From contig OY987233.1 of NCBI GenBank assembly GCA_963920705.1, positions 1,054,001 to 1,118,000 on the forward strand: DNA of 64,000 nucleotides. The letters are read 5' to 3'. Source of the DNA: Odiellus spinosus (taxonomy: Eukaryota; Arthropoda; Arachnida; Opiliones; Phalangiidae). Made by a program: the position numbers and the translations under genes. The first letter of the stretch is position 1. Each line of letters starts with the position of its first letter. Shown piece by piece: positions 26,451 through 40,500 of the stretch. A model generated the notes under the pieces. The model searched no databases. It saw nothing but the letters and a program-made list of their open reading frames with translations, and was not told the origin of the DNA.

Positions 26451-27494
26451 CTACAGTTGGCAAATTTGTGGATCTACACTTGGGAAATTTGTGGATTTAC
26501 ACTTGGCAAATTAGTTTATCTACACTTGGTAAATTTGTGGATCTACACTTGGGAAATTTGTGGATCTACACTTGGTAAATTTGTGGATCTACACTTGGCA
26601 AATTTGTGGATCTACACTTGCTAATTTGTGGATCTACACTTGGCAAATTTGTGGATCTACACTTGGCAAATTTGTGGATCTACACTTGGGAAATTTGTGG
26701 ATCTACACTTGGGAAATTTGTGGATCTACACTTGGGAAAGTTGTGGATCTACACTTGGGAAATTTGTGGATCTACACTTGGGAAATTTTTGGATCTACAC
26801 TTGGGAAATTTGTGGGTCTACACTTTGCAAATTTGTGGATCTACACTTGGGAAATTTGTGGATCTACACTTGGGAAATTTGTGGATCTACACTTGGGAAA
26901 TTTTTGGATCTACACTAGGGAAATTTGTGGATCTACACTTGGTAAATTTGTGGATCTACACTTGGCAAATTTGTGGATCTACACTTGGTAAATTTGTGGA
27001 TCTACACTTGGCAAATTTGTGGATCTACAGTTGGCAAATTTGTGGATCTACACTTGGGAAATTTGTGGATTTACACTTGGCAAATTAGTTTATCTACACT
27101 TGGTAAATTTGTGGATCTACACTTGGGAAATTTGTGGATCTACACTTGGTAAATTTGTGGATCTACACTTGGCAAATTTGTGGATCTACACTTGCTAATT
27201 TGTGGATCTACACTTGGCAAATTTGTGGATCTACACTTGGGAAATTTGTGGATCTACACTTGGGAAATTTGTGGATCTACACTTGGGAAATTTGTGGATC
27301 TACACTTGGGAAAGTTGTGGATCTACACTTGGGAAATTTGTGGATCTACACTTGGGAAATTTTTGGATCTACACTTGGGAAATTTGTGGGTCTACACTTT
27401 GCAAATTTGTGGATCTACACTTGGGAAATTTGTGGATCTACACTTGGGAAATTTGTGGATCTACACTTGGGAAATTTTTGGATCTACACTAGGG
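26347..27494. repeat. 574-bp tandem pair, first
   Basis: 26,347-26,920 is repeated as 26,921-27,494. The junction is a switch at TACACTAGGG, which in the second copy continues into a Q cassette. 574 is 25 monomers minus 1 bp; the missing base is the 22-bp CTTGCTAATTTG monomer. The only difference I noticed is GGC against GGG near 26,665 and 27,239. Confidence 0.86.
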
Positions 27495-27817
27495 AAATTT
27501 GTGGATCTACACTTGGGAAATTTGTGGATCTACACTTGGGAAATTTGTGGATCTATACAAAGGGAAATTTGTGGATCTATACAAAGCAAAATTTGGATCT
27601 ATACTTGGAAAATTTGTGGATCTATTGGAAAATTTGGGGATATATGCTTGGAAATTTGTTGATCTACACTTGGCAAATTTGTGGATCTAAATTTGGGAAA
27701 TTTGTGGATCTACACTTGGTAAATTTGTGGATCTACACTTTGCAAATTTGTGGATCTACACTTGGGAAATTTGTGGATCTACACTCGCAAATTTGTGGAT
27801 CTACACTTGGCAAATTT

Positions 27818-28950
27818 GTGGATCTAAACTTTAAAAATTTGTGGATCTACACTTGGGAAATTTGTGGATTTACACTTGGCAAATTTGTGGATCTACACTT
27901 GGTAAATTTGTGGATCTACTCTTGGCAAATTTGTGGATCTACACTTGGTAAATTTGTGGATCTACACTTGGCAAATTTGTGGATCTACAGTTGGCAAATT
28001 TGTGGATCTACACTTGGGAAATTTGTGGATTTACACTTGGCAAATTTGTGGATCTACACTTGGTAAATTTGTGGAATTACACTTGGGAAATTTGTGGATC
28101 TACACTTGGTAAATTTGTGGATCTACACTTTGCAAATTTTTGGATCTACACTTGGGAAATTTGTGGATCTACACTCGCAAATTTGTGGATCTACACTTGG
28201 CAAATTTGTGGATCTAAACTTTAAAAATTTGTGGATCTACACTTGGGAAATTTGTGGATTTACACTTGGCAAATTTGTGGATCTACACTTGGTAAATTTG
28301 TGGATCTACTCTTGGCAAATTTGTGGATCTACACTTGGTAAATTTGTGGATCTACACTTGGCAAATTTGCGGATCTACACTTGGGAAATTTGTGGATCTA
28401 AACTTTAAAAATTTGTGGATCTACACTTGGGAAATTTGTGGATTTACACTTGGCAAATTTGTGGATCTACACTTGGTAAATTTGTGGATCTACTCTTGGC
28501 AAATTTGTGGATCTACACTTGGTAAATTTGTGGATCTACACTTGGCAAATTTGTGGATCTACAGTTGGCAAATTTGTGGATCTACACTTGGGAAATTTGT
28601 GGATTTACACTTGGCAAATTTGTGGATCTACACTTGGTAAATTTGTGGAATTACACTTGGGAAATTTGTGGATCTACACTTGGTAAATTTGTGGATCTAC
28701 ACTTTGCAAATTTTTGGATCTACACTTGGGAAATTTGTGGATCTACACTCGCAAATTTGTGGATCTACACTTGGCAAATTTGTGGATCTAAACTTTAAAA
28801 ATTTGTGGATCTACACTTGGGAAATTTGTGGATTTACACTTGGCAAATTTGTGGATCTACACTTGGTAAATTTGTGGATCTACTCTTGGCAAATTTGTGG
28901 ATCTACACTTGGTAAATTTGTGGATCTACACTTGGCAAATTTGTGGATCT
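27818..28950. repeat. 574-bp tandem pair, second
   Basis: 27,820-28,390 aligns with 28,394-28,950 at offset 574, starting at K. The contents differ from the first 574-bp pair: CTACTCTTGGC, CTACAGTTGGC, GTGGAATTACAC, CTTTGCAAATTTTTGG and a 22-bp CACTCGCAAATTT. Register is lost near 28,960, where copy 2 has TTTGCGGATC. Confidence 0.82.
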
Positions 28951-30047
28951 ACAGTTGGCAAATTTGCGGATCTACACTTGGGAAATTTGTGGATTTACAC
29001 TTGGCAAATTTGTGGATCTACACTTGGGAAATTTGTGGATCTACACTTGGTAAATTTGTGGATCTACACTTTGCAAATTTGTGGATCTACACTTGGGAAA
29101 TTTGTGGATCTACACTTGGCAAATTTGTGGATCTAAACTTTAAAAATTTGTGGATCTACACTTGGGAAATTTGTGGATTTACACTTGGCAAATTTGTGGA
29201 TCTAAACTTTAAAAATTTGTGGATCTATACTTGGGAAATTTGTGGATTTATACTTGGGAAATTTGTATATTTATACTTAAGAAATTTGTGGATTTATACT
29301 TGGGAAATTTGTGGATTTATACTTGGGAAATTTGTGGATTTATACTTAGGAAATTTGTGGATTTTCTCTTGGCAAATTTGTAGATTAATACTTGGGAAAA
29401 TTGTGGATTTATATTTGGGAAATTTGTGGATTTATATTGGGGAAATTTGTGGATTTATACTTGGGAAATTTGTGGATTTATACTTAGGAAATTTGTGGAT
29501 TTACACTTGGCAAATTTGTGGATCTACACTTGGTAAATTTGTGGATCTACACTTGGCAAATTTGTGGATCTACACTTGGCAAATTTATGGATCTACACTT
29601 GGCAAATTTTGTGGATCTACACTTGGGAAATTTGTGGATCTACACTCGCAAATTTGTGGATCTACACTTGGCAAATTTGTGGATCTAAACTTTAAAAATT
29701 GGTGGATCTACACTTGGGAAATTTGTGGATTTACACTTGGCAAATTTGTGGATCTACACTTGGTAAATTTGTGGATCTACACTTGGCAAATTTGTGGATC
29801 TACACTTGGTAAATTTGTGGATCTACACTTGGCAAATTTGTGGATCTACAGTTGGCAAATTTGTGGATCTACACTTGGGAAATTTGTGGATTTACACTTG
29901 GCAAATTAGTTTATCTACACTTGGTAAATTTGTGGATCTACACTTGGGAAATTTGTGGATCTACACTTGGTAAATTTGTGGATCTACACTTGGCAAATTT
30001 GTGGATCTACACTTGCTAATTTGTGGATCTACACTTGGCAAATTTGT

Positions 30048-31158
30048 GGATCTACACTTGGGAAATTTGTGGATCTACACTTGGGAAATTTGTGGATCTA
30101 CACTTGGGAAAGTTGTGGATCTACACTTGGGAAATTTGTGGATCTACACTTGGGAAATTTTTGGATCTACACTTGGGAAATTTGTGGGTCTACACTTTGC
30201 AAATTTGTGGATCTACACTTGGGAAATTTGTGGATCTACACTTGGGAAATTTGTGGATCTACACTTGGGAAATTTTTGGATCTACACTAGGGAAATTTGT
30301 GGATCTACACTTGGGAAATTTGTGGATCTACACTTGGGAAATTTGTGGATCTATACAAAGGGAAATTTGTGGATCTATACAAAGCAAAATTTGGATCTAT
30401 ACTTGGAAAATTTGTGGATCTATTGGAAAATTTGGGGATATATGCTTGGAAATTTGTTGATCTACACTTAGCAAATTTGTGGATCTAAATTTGGGAAATT
30501 TGTGGATCTACACTTGGTAAATTTGTGGATCTACACTTTGCAAATTTGTGGATCTACACTTGGGAAATTTGTGGATCTACACTCGCAAATTTGTGGATCT
30601 ACACTTGGCAAATTTGTGGATCTAAACTTTAAAAATTTGTGGATCTACACTTGGGAAATTTGTGGATTTACACTTGGCAAATTTGTGGATCTACACTTGG
30701 TAAATTTGTGGATCTACTCTTGGCAAATTTGTGGATCTACACTTGGTAAATTTGTGGATCTACACTTGGCAAATTTGTGGATCTACAGTTGGCAAATTTG
30801 TGGATCTACACTTGGGAAATTTGTGGATTTACACTTGGCAAATTTGTGGATCTACACTTGGTAAATTTGTGGAATTACACTTGGGAAATTTGTGGATCTA
30901 CACTTGGTAAATTTGTGGATCTACACTTTGCAAATTTTTGGATCTACACTTGGGAAATTTGTGGATCTACACTCGCAAATTTGTGGATCTACACTTGGCA
31001 AATTTGTGGATCTAAACTTTAAAAATTTGTGGATCTACACTTGGGAAATTTGTGGATTTACACTTGGCAAATTTGTGGATCTACACTTGGTAAATTTGTG
31101 GATCTACTCTTGGCAAATTTGTGGATCTACACTTGGTAAATTTGTGGATCTACACTTG
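30048..31158. repeat. Copy of 27,250-28,360 (offset 2,798 bp)
   Basis: The alignment covers GTGGGTCTACACTTTGC, the short Q with CTAAATTTGGG after it, and two successive 390-bp units. Upstream the offset is 2,821, so one monomer differs between the copies. The material at 29,175-29,909 matches 25,780-26,514 at offset 3,395, so the two duplications together make a larger repeat of about 3.4 kb. Confidence 0.78.
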
Positions 31159-33952
31159 GCAAATTTGTGGATCTACAGTTGGCAAATTTGCGGATCTACA
31201 CTTGGGAAATTTGTGGATTTACACTTGGCAAATTTGTGGATCTACACTTGGTAAATTTGTGGAATTACACTTGGGAAATTTGTGGATCTACACTTGGGAA
31301 ATTTGTGGATCTACACTTGCAAATTTGTGGATCTACACTTGGCAAATTTGTGGATCTAAACTTTAAAAATTTGTGGATTTATACTTGGGAAATTTGTGGA
31401 TTTATACTTGGGAAATTTGTATATTTATACTTAGGAAATTTGTGGATTTATACTTGGGAAATTTGTGGATTTATACTTGGGAAATTTGTGGATTTATACT
31501 TGGGAAATTTGGATTTATACTTGGGAAATTTGTGGATTTATACTAGGGAAATTTGCGGATCTACACTTGGGAAATTTGTGGATTTACACTTGGCAAATTT
31601 GTGGATCTACACTTGGTAAATTTGTGGAATTACACTTGGGAAATTTGTGGATCTACACTTGGGAAATTTGTGGATCTACACTTGGCAAATTTGTGGATCT
31701 AAACTTTAAAAATTTGTGGATTTATACTTGGGAAATTTGTGGATTTATACTTGGGAAATTTGTATATTTATACTTAAGAAATTTGTGGATTTATACTTGG
31801 GAAATTTGTGGATTTATACTTGGGAAATTTGTGGATTTATATTGGGGAAATTTGTGGATCTACACTTGGGAAATTTGTGGATCTACACTTGGGAAATTTT
31901 TGGATCTACACTTGGGAAATTTGTGGGTCTACACTTTGCAAATTTGTGGATCTACACTTGGGAAATTTGTGGATCTACACTTGGGAAATTTGTGGATCTA
32001 CACTTGGGAAATTTTTGGATCTACACTAGGGAAATTTTTGGATCTACACTTGGGAAATTTGTGGATCTACACTTGGGAAATTTGTGGATCTATACAAAGG
32101 GAAATTTGTGGATCTATACAAAGCAAAATTTGGATCTATACTTGGAAAATTTGTGGATCTATTGGAAAATTTGGGGATATATGCTTGGAAATTTGTTGAT
32201 CTACACTTGGCAAATTTGTGGATCTAAACTTGGGAAATTTGTGGATCTACACTTGGTAAATTTGTGGATCTACACTTTGCAAATTTGTGGATCTACACTT
32301 GGGAAATTTGTGGATCTACACTCGCAAATTTGTGGATCTACACTTGGCAAATTTGTGGATCTAAACTTTAAAAATTTGTGGATCTACACTTGGGAAATTT
32401 GTGGATTTACACTTGGCAAATTTGTGGATCTACACTTGGTAAATTTGTGGATCTACTCTTGGCAAATTTGTGGATCTACACTTGGTAAATTTGTGGATCT
32501 ACACTTGGCAAATTTGTGGATCTACAGTTGGCAAATTTGTGGATCTACACTTGGGAAATTTGTGGATTTACACTTGGCAAATTTGTGGATCTACACTTGG
32601 TAAATTTGTGGATCTACTCTTGGCAAATTTGTGGATCTACACTTGGTAAATTTGTGGATCTACACTTGGCAAATTTGTGGATCTACAGTTGGCAAATTTG
32701 CGGATCTACACTTGGGAAATTTGTGGATTTACACTTGGCAAATTTGTGGATCTACACTTGGTAAATTTGTGGAATTACACTTGGGAAATTTGTGGATCTA
32801 CACTTGGGAAATTTGTGGATCTACACTTGCAAATTTGTGGATCTACACTTGGCAAATTTGTGGATCTAAACTTTAAAAATTTGTGGATTTATACTTGGGA
32901 AATTTGTGGATTTATACTTGGGAAATTTGTATATTTATACTTGGGAAATTTGTGGATTTATACTTGGGAAATTTGGAATTATACTTGGGAAATTTGTGGA
33001 TTTATACTAGGGAAATTTGCGGATCTACACTTGGGAAATTTGTGGATTTACACTTGGGAAATTTGTGGATTTACACTTGGCAAATTTGTGGATCTACACT
33101 TGGTAAATTTGTGGAATTACACTTGGGAAATTTGTGGATCTACACTTGGGAAATTTGTGGATCTACACTTGGCAAATTTGTGGATCTAAACTTTAAAAAT
33201 TTGTGGATTTATACTTGGGAAATTTGTGGATTTATACTTGGGAAATTTGTATATTTATACTTAAGAAATTTGTGGATTTATACTTGGGAAATTTGTGGAT
33301 TTATACTTGGGAAATTTGTTCATTTATATTGGGGAAATTTGTGGATCTACACTTGGGAAATTTGTGGATCTACACTTGGGAAATTTTTGGATCTACACTT
33401 GGGAAATTTGTGGGTCTACACTTTGCAAATTTCTGGATCTACACTTGGGAAATTTGTGGATCTACACTTGGGAAATTTGTGGATCTACACTTGGGAAATT
33501 TTTGGATCTACACTAGGGAAATTTGTGGATCTACACTTGGGAAATTTGTGGATCTACACTTGGGAAATTTGTGGATCTATACAAAGGGAAATTTGTGGAT
33601 CTATACAAAGCAAAATTTGGATCTATACTTGGAAAATTTGTGGATCTATTGGAAAATTTGGGGATATATGCTTGGAAATTTGTTGATCTACACTTGGCAA
33701 ATTTGTGGATCTAAACTTGGGAAATTTGTGGATCTACACTTGGTAAATTTGTGGATCTACACTTTGCAAATTTGTGGATCTACACTTGGGAAATTTGTGG
33801 ATCTACACTCGCAAATTTGTGGATCTACACTTGGCAAATTTGTGGATCTAAACTTTAAAAATTTGTGGCTCTACACTTGGGAAATTTGTGGATTTACACT
33901 TGGCAAATTTGTGGATTTACACTTGGCAAATTTGTGGATCTACACTTGGTAA
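31121..33952. repeat. 1,510/1,487-bp tandem pair
   Basis: 31,121-31,430 aligns with 32,631-32,940 at offset 1,510. From 31,716 onward the offset to 33,203 is 1,487, a loss of one monomer. Both copies hold TTTGCGGATC, GTGGAATTACAC, two short T blocks each opened by K, TTATATTGGGG joined directly to C-type monomers, GTGGGTCTAC and a short Q. A further copy of the front part lies at 34,370-34,870 (offset 3,249 from 31,121). Confidence 0.78.
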
Positions 33953-35399
33953 ATTTGTGGATCTACTCTTGGCAAATTTGTGGATCTACACTTGGTAAAT
34001 TTGTGGATCTACACTTGGCAAATTTGTGGATCTACAGTTGGCAAATTTGTGGATCTACACTTGGCAAATTTGTGGATTTACACTTGGCAAATTTGTGGAT
34101 CTACACTTGGTAAATTTGTGGAATTACACTTGGGAAATTTGTGGATCTACACTTGGTAAATTTGTGGATCTACACTTTGCAAATTTTTGGATCTACACTT
34201 GGGAAATTTGTGGATCTACACTCGCAAATTTGTGGATCTACACTTGGCAAATTTGTGGATCTAAACTTTAAAAATTTGTGGATCTACACTTGGGAAATTT
34301 GTGGATTTACACTTGGCAAATTTGTGGATCTACACTTGGTAAATTTGTGGATCTACTCTTGGCAAATTTGTGGATCTACACTTGGTAAATTTGTGGATCT
34401 ACACTTGGCAAATTTGTGGATCTACAGTTGGCAAATTTGCGGATCTACAATTGGGAAATTTGTGGATTTACACTTGGCAAATTTGTGGATCTACACTTGG
34501 TAAATTTGTGGAATTACACTTGGGAAATTTGTGGATCTACACTTGGGAAATTTGTGGATCTACACTTGCAAATTTGTGGATCTACACTTGGCAAATTTGT
34601 GGATCTAAACTTTAAAAATTTGTGGATTTATACTTGGGAAATTTGTGGATTTATACTTGGGAAATTTGTATATTTATACTTAGGAAATTTGTGGATTTAC
34701 ACTTGGGAAATTTGTGGATTTATACTTGGGAAATTTGTGGATTTATACTTGGGAAATTTGGATTTATACTTGGGAAATTTGTGGATTTATACTAGGGAAA
34801 TTTGCGGATCTACACTTGGGAAATTTGTGGATTTACACTTGGCAAATTTGTGGATCTACACTTGGTAAATTTGTGGAATTACACTTGGGAAATTTGTGGA
34901 TCTACACTTGGGAAATTTGTGGATCTACACTTGGCAAATTTGTGGATCTAAACTTTAAAAATTTGTGGATTTATACTTGGGAAATTTGTGGATTTATACT
35001 TGGGAAATTTGTATATTTATACTTAAGAAATTTGTGGATTTATACTTGGGAAATTTGTGGATTTATACTTGGGAAATTTGTGGATTTATATTGGGGAAAT
35101 TTGTGGATTTATACTTGGGAAATTTGTGGATTTATACTTAGGAAATTTGTAGATTTACACTTGGTAAATTTGTGGATCTACACTTGGCAAATTTGTGGAT
35201 CTACACTTGGCAAATTTATGGATCTACACTGGGCAAATTTTGTGGATCTACACATGGGAAATTTGTGGATCTACACTCGCAAATTTGTGGATCTACACTT
35301 GGCAAATTTGTGGATCTAAACTTTAAAAATTTGTGGATCTACACTTGGGAAATTTGTGGATTTACACTTGGCAAATTTGTGGATCTACACTTGGTAAAT

Positions 35400-36430
35400 T
35401 TGTGGATCTACACTTGGTAAATTTGTGGATTTACACTTGGCAAATTTGTTTATCTACACTTGGTAAATTTGTGGATCTACACTTGGGAAATTTGTGGATC
35501 TACACTTGGCAAATTTGTGGATCTACACTTGGTAAATTTGTGGATCTACACTTGGCAAATTTGTGGATCTACACTTGGGAAATTTGTGGATCTACACTTG
35601 GGAAAGTTGTGGATCTACACTTGGGAACTTTGTGGATCTACACTTGGGAAATTTTTGGATCTACACTTGGGAAATTACGGGTCTACACTTTGCAAATTTG
35701 TGGATCTACACTTGGGAAATTTGTGGATCTACACTTGGGAAATTTGTTTATCTACACTTGGGAAATTTGTGGATCTACACTTGGGAAATTTTTGGATCTA
35801 CACTCGGGAAATTTGTGGATCTACACTTGGGAAATTTGTTGATCTATACTTGGGAAATTTGTGGATCTACACTTGGGAAATTTGTTGATCTATACTTGGG
35901 AAATTTGTGGATCTACACTTGGGAAATTTTTGGATCTACACTTGGGAAATTTGTGGGTCTACACTTTGCAAATTTGTGGATCTACACTTGGGAAATTTGT
36001 GGATCTACACTTGAGAAATTTTTGGATCTTCACTAGGGAAATTTGTGGATCTACACTTGGGAAATTTGTGGATCTACACTTGGGAAATTTGTGGATCTAT
36101 ACAAAGGGAAATTTATGGATCTATACAAAGCAAAATTTGGATCTATACTTGGAAAATTTGTGGATCTATTCTTGGAAAATTTGGGGATATATGCTTGGAA
36201 ATTTGTTGATCTACACTTGGCAAATTTGTGGATCTAAACTTTAAAAATTTGTGGATCTACACTTGGGAAATTTGTGGATTTACACTTGGCAAATTTGTGG
36301 ATCTACACTTGGTAAATTTGTGGATCTACACTTGGCAAATTTGTGGATCTACACTTGCTAATTTGTGGATCTACACTTGGCAAATTTGTGGATCTACACT
36401 TGGGAAATTTGTGGATCTACACTTGCAAAT
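35400..36430. repeat. Island of Domain II-type repeats inside Domain III material
   Basis: The segment carries Domain II marks absent from its flanks: GTGGGTCTACACTTTGC with GAGAAATTTTTGG and TTCACTAGGG, GTTGATCTATACTTGG, a long Q cassette at 36,091, and K directly after it. It aligns with 20,484-21,070 at a constant offset of 15,259 from about 35,743 to 36,330. The tail to about 36,400, with its 22-bp CTTGCTAATTTG monomer, matches 19.66-19.83 kb or 21.87-22.03 kb better. I noticed one base difference inside the Q cassette: AAATTTATGG here against AAATTTGTGG at 20.8 kb. Confidence 0.82.
36091..36227. repeat. Long Q cassette 6, out of place among short ones
   Basis: It has the CTT-containing 23-bp fourth monomer (GGATCTATTCTTGG) and is followed directly by K at 36,228, as in Domain II. 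The nearest Q cassettes on both sides (33,571 and 37,580) are the short form. Confidence 0.9.
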
Positions 36431-37529
36431 TTGTGGATCTACACTTGGCAAATTTGTGGATCTAAACTTTAAAAATTTGTGGATTTATACTTGGGAAATT
36501 TGTGGATTTATACTTGGGAAATTTGTATATTTATACTTAGGAAATTTGTTGATTTATACTTGGGAAATTTGTGGATTTATACTTGGGAAATTTGTGGATT
36601 TATACTTGGGAAATTTGGATTTATACTTAGGAAATTTGTGGATTTATACTTGGGAAATTTGTGGATTTATACTTGGGAAATTTGTATATTTATACTTAAG
36701 AAATTTGTGGATTTCTACTTGGGAAATTTGTGGATTTATACTTGGGAAATTTGTGGATTTATACTTAGGAAATTTGTGGATTTTCTCTTGGCAAATTTGT
36801 AGATTTATACTTGGGAAAATTGTGGATTCATATTTGGGAAATTTGTGGATTTATATTGGGGAAATTTGTGGATTTATACTTGGGAAATTTGTGGATTTAT
36901 ACTTAGGAAATTTGTGGATTTACACTTGGCAAATTTGTGGATCTACACTTGGTAAATTTGTGGATCTACACTTGGCAAATTTGTGGATCTACACTTGGCA
37001 AATTTATGGATCTACACTTGGCAAATTTTGTGGATCTACACTTGGGAAATTTGTGGATCTACACTCGCAAATTTTTGGATCTACACTTGGCAAATTTGTG
37101 GATCTAAACTTTAAAAATTTGTGGATCTACACTTGGGAAATTTGTGGATTTACACTTGGCAAATTTGTTGATCTACACTTGGCAAATTTGTGGATCTACA
37201 GTTGGCAAATTTGTGGATCTACACTTGGGAAATTTGTGGATTTACACTTGGCAAATTTGTTTATCTACACTTGGTAAATTTGTGGATCTACACTTGGGAA
37301 ATTTGTGGATCTACACTTGGTAAATTTGTGGATCTACACTTGGCAAATTTGTGGATCTACACTTGCTAATTTGTGGATCTACACTTGGCAAATTTGTGGA
37401 TCTACACTTGGGAAATTTGTGGATCTACACTTGGGAAATTTGTGGATCTACACTTGGGAAAGTTGTGGATCTACACTTGGGAAATTTGTGGATCTACACT
37501 TGGGAAATTTTTGGATCTACACTTGGGAA

Positions 37530-40500
37530 ATTTGTGGATCTACACTTGGGAAATTTGTGGATCTACACTTGGGAAATTTGTGGATCTATACAAAGGGAAA
37601 TTTGTGGATCTATACAAAGCAAAATTTGGATCTATACTTGGAAAATTTGTGGATCTATTGGAAAATTTGGGGATATATGCCTGGAAATTTGTTGATCTAC
37701 ACTTGGCAAATTTGTGGATCTAAACTTGGGAAATTTGTGGATCTACACTTGGTAAATTTGTGGATCTACACTTTGCAAATTTGTGGATCTACACTTGGGA
37801 AATTTGTGGATCTACACTCGCAAATTTGTGGATCTACACTTGGCAAATTTGTGGATCTAAACTTTAAAAATTTGTGGATCTACACTTGGGAAATTTGTGG
37901 ATTTACGCTTGGCAAATTTGTGGATCTACACTTGGTAAATTTGTGGATCTACTCTTGGCAAATTTGTGGATCTACACTTGGTAAATTTGTGGATCTACAC
38001 TTGGCAAATTTGTGGATCTACAGTTGGCAAATTTGTGGATCTACACTTGGGAAATTTGTGGATTTACACTTGGCAAATTTGTGGATCTACACTTGGGAAA
38101 TTTATGGATCTACACTTGGGAAATTTGTGGATCTACACTTGGGAAAGTTGTGGATCTACACTTGGGAAATTTGTGGATCTACACTTGGGAAATTTTTGGA
38201 TCTACACTTGGGAAATTTGTGGGTCTACACTTTGCAAATTTGTGGATCTACACTTGGGAAATTTGTGGATCTACACTTGGGAAATTTGTGGATCTACACT
38301 TGGGAAATTTTTGGATCTACACTAGGGAAATTTGTGGATCTACACTTGGGAAATTTGTGGATCTACACTTGGGAAATTTGTGGATCTATACAAAGGGAAA
38401 TTTGTGGATCTATACAAAGCAAAATTTGGATCTATACTTGGAAAATTTGTGGATCTATTGGAAAATTTGGGGATATATGCTTGGAAATTTGTTGAACTAC
38501 ACTTGGCAAATTTGTGGATCTAAACTTGGGAAATTTGTGGATCTACACTTGGTAAATTTGTGGATCTACACTTTGCAAATTTGTGGATCTACACTTAGGA
38601 AATTTGTGGATCTACACTTGGCAAATTTGTGGATCTAAACTTTAAAAATTTGTGGATCTACACTTGGGAAATTTGTGGATTTACACTTGGCAAATTTGTG
38701 GATCTAAACTTTAAAAATTTGTGGATCTATACTTGGGAAATTTGTGGATTTATACTTGGGAAATTTGGATTTATACTTAGGAAATTTGTGGATTTATACT
38801 TGGGAAATTTGTGGATTTATACTTGGGAAATTTGTATATTTATACTTAAGAAATTTGTGGATTTATACTTGGGAAATTTGTGGATTTATACTTGGGAAAT
38901 TTGTGGATTTATACTTAGGAAATTTGTGGATTTTCTCTTGGCAAATTTGAAGATTAATACTTGGGAAAATTGTGGATTTATATTGGGGAAATTTGTGGAT
39001 TTATACTTGGGAAATTTGTGGATTTATACTTAGGAAATTTGTGGATTTACACTTGGCAAATTTGTGGATTTACACTTGGTAAATTTGTGGATCTACACTT
39101 GGCAAATTTGTGGATCTACACTTGGCAAATTTATGGATCTACACTTGGCAAATTTTGTGGATCTACACTTGGGAAATTTGTGGATCTACACTCGCAAATT
39201 TTTGGATCTACACTTGGCAAATTTGTGGATCTAAACTTTAAAAATTTGTGGATCTACACTTGGGAAATTTGTGGATTTACACTTGGCAAATTTGTTGATC
39301 TACACTTGGGAAATTTGTGGATCTACACTTGGCAAATTTGTGGATCTACAGTTGGCAAATTTGTGGATCTACACTTGGGAAATTTATGGATTTACACTTG
39401 GCAAATTTGTTTATCTACACTTGGTAAATTTGTGGATCTACACTTGGGAAATTTGTGGATCTACACTTGGTAAATTTGTGGATCTACACTTGGCAAATTT
39501 GTGGATCTACACTTGCTAATTTGTGGATCTACACTTGGCAAATTTGTGGATCTACACTTGGGAAATTTGTGGATCTACACTTGGGAAATTTGTGGATCTA
39601 CACTTGGGAAAGTTGTGGATCTACACTTGGGAAATTTGTGGATCTACACTTGGGAAATTTTTGGATCTACACTTGGGAAATTTGTGGGTCTACACTTTGC
39701 AAATTTGTGGATCTACACTTGGGAAATTTGTGGATCTACACTTGGGAAATTTGTGGATCTACACTTGGGAAATTTTTGGATCTACACTAGGGAAATTTGT
39801 GGATCTACACTTGGGAAATTTGTGGATCTACACTTGGGAAATTTGTGGATCTATACAAAGGGAAATTTGTGGATCTATACAAAGCAAAATTTGGATCTAT
39901 ACTTGGAAAATTTGTGGATCTATTGGAAAATTTGGGGATATATGCCTGGAAATTTGTTGATCTACACTTGGCAAATTTGTGGATCTAAACTTGGGAAATT
40001 TGTGGATCTACACTTGGTAAATTTGTGGATCTACACTTTGCAAATTTGTGGATCTACACTTGGGAAATTTGTGGATCTACACTCGCAAATTTGTGGATCT
40101 ACACTTGGCAAATTTGTGGATCTAAACTTTAAAAATTTGTGGATCTACACTTGGGAAATTTGTGGATTTACACTTGGCAAATTTGTGGATCTACACTTGG
40201 TAAATTTGTGGATCTACTCTTGGCAAATTTGTGGATCTACACTTGGTAAATTTGTGGATCTACACTTGGCAAATTTGTGGATCTACAGTTGGCAAATTTG
40301 TGGATCTACACTTGGGAAATTTGTGGATTTACACTTGGCAAATTTGTGGATCTACACTTGGGAAATTTATGGATCTACACTTGGGAAATTTGTGGATCTA
40401 CACTTGGGAAAGTTGTGGATCTACACTTGGGAAATTTGTGGATCTACACTTGGGAAATTTTTGGATCTACACTTGGGAAATTTGTGGGTCTACACTTTGC

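Larger units (their letters stand above)
23974..33704. repeat. Short Q cassettes, first series (23,974; 25,416; 27,547; 30,345; 32,084; 33,571)
   Basis: Each is 134 bp. The fourth monomer is GGATCTATTGG, lacking the CTT of the long form, so it is 20 bp. The monomer after the cassette is GGATCTAAACTTGGG in place of K (CTAAATTTGGG at 27,681 and 30,479). GTTGAACTACAC marks the copies at 23,974 and 25,416; the other four have GTTGATCTACAC. The entry spans six separate cassettes. Confidence 0.88.
22641..35400. repeat. Domain III: mixed T/C blocks with short Q cassettes
   Basis: T blocks return at about 23,005-23,475, 24,320-24,705, 25,770-26,105, 29,230-29,505, 31,370-31,550, 31,715-31,850, 32,880-33,010, 33,205-33,335, 34,620-34,795 and 34,965-35,150. 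F occurs near 23,330, 24,567, 25,963 and 29,357. Short Q cassettes start at 23,974, 25,416, 27,547, 30,345, 32,084 and 33,571. Common C-type marks are CTACTCTTGGC, CTACAGTTGGC, GTGGAATTACAC, CACTCGCAAATTT and TTTGCGGATC. A 17-monomer unit of 390 bp, from one GGATCTACACTTTGC to the next, is visible as 30,502 to 30,892 and recurs near 28,094, 28,668 and 34,141. Confidence 0.85.
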
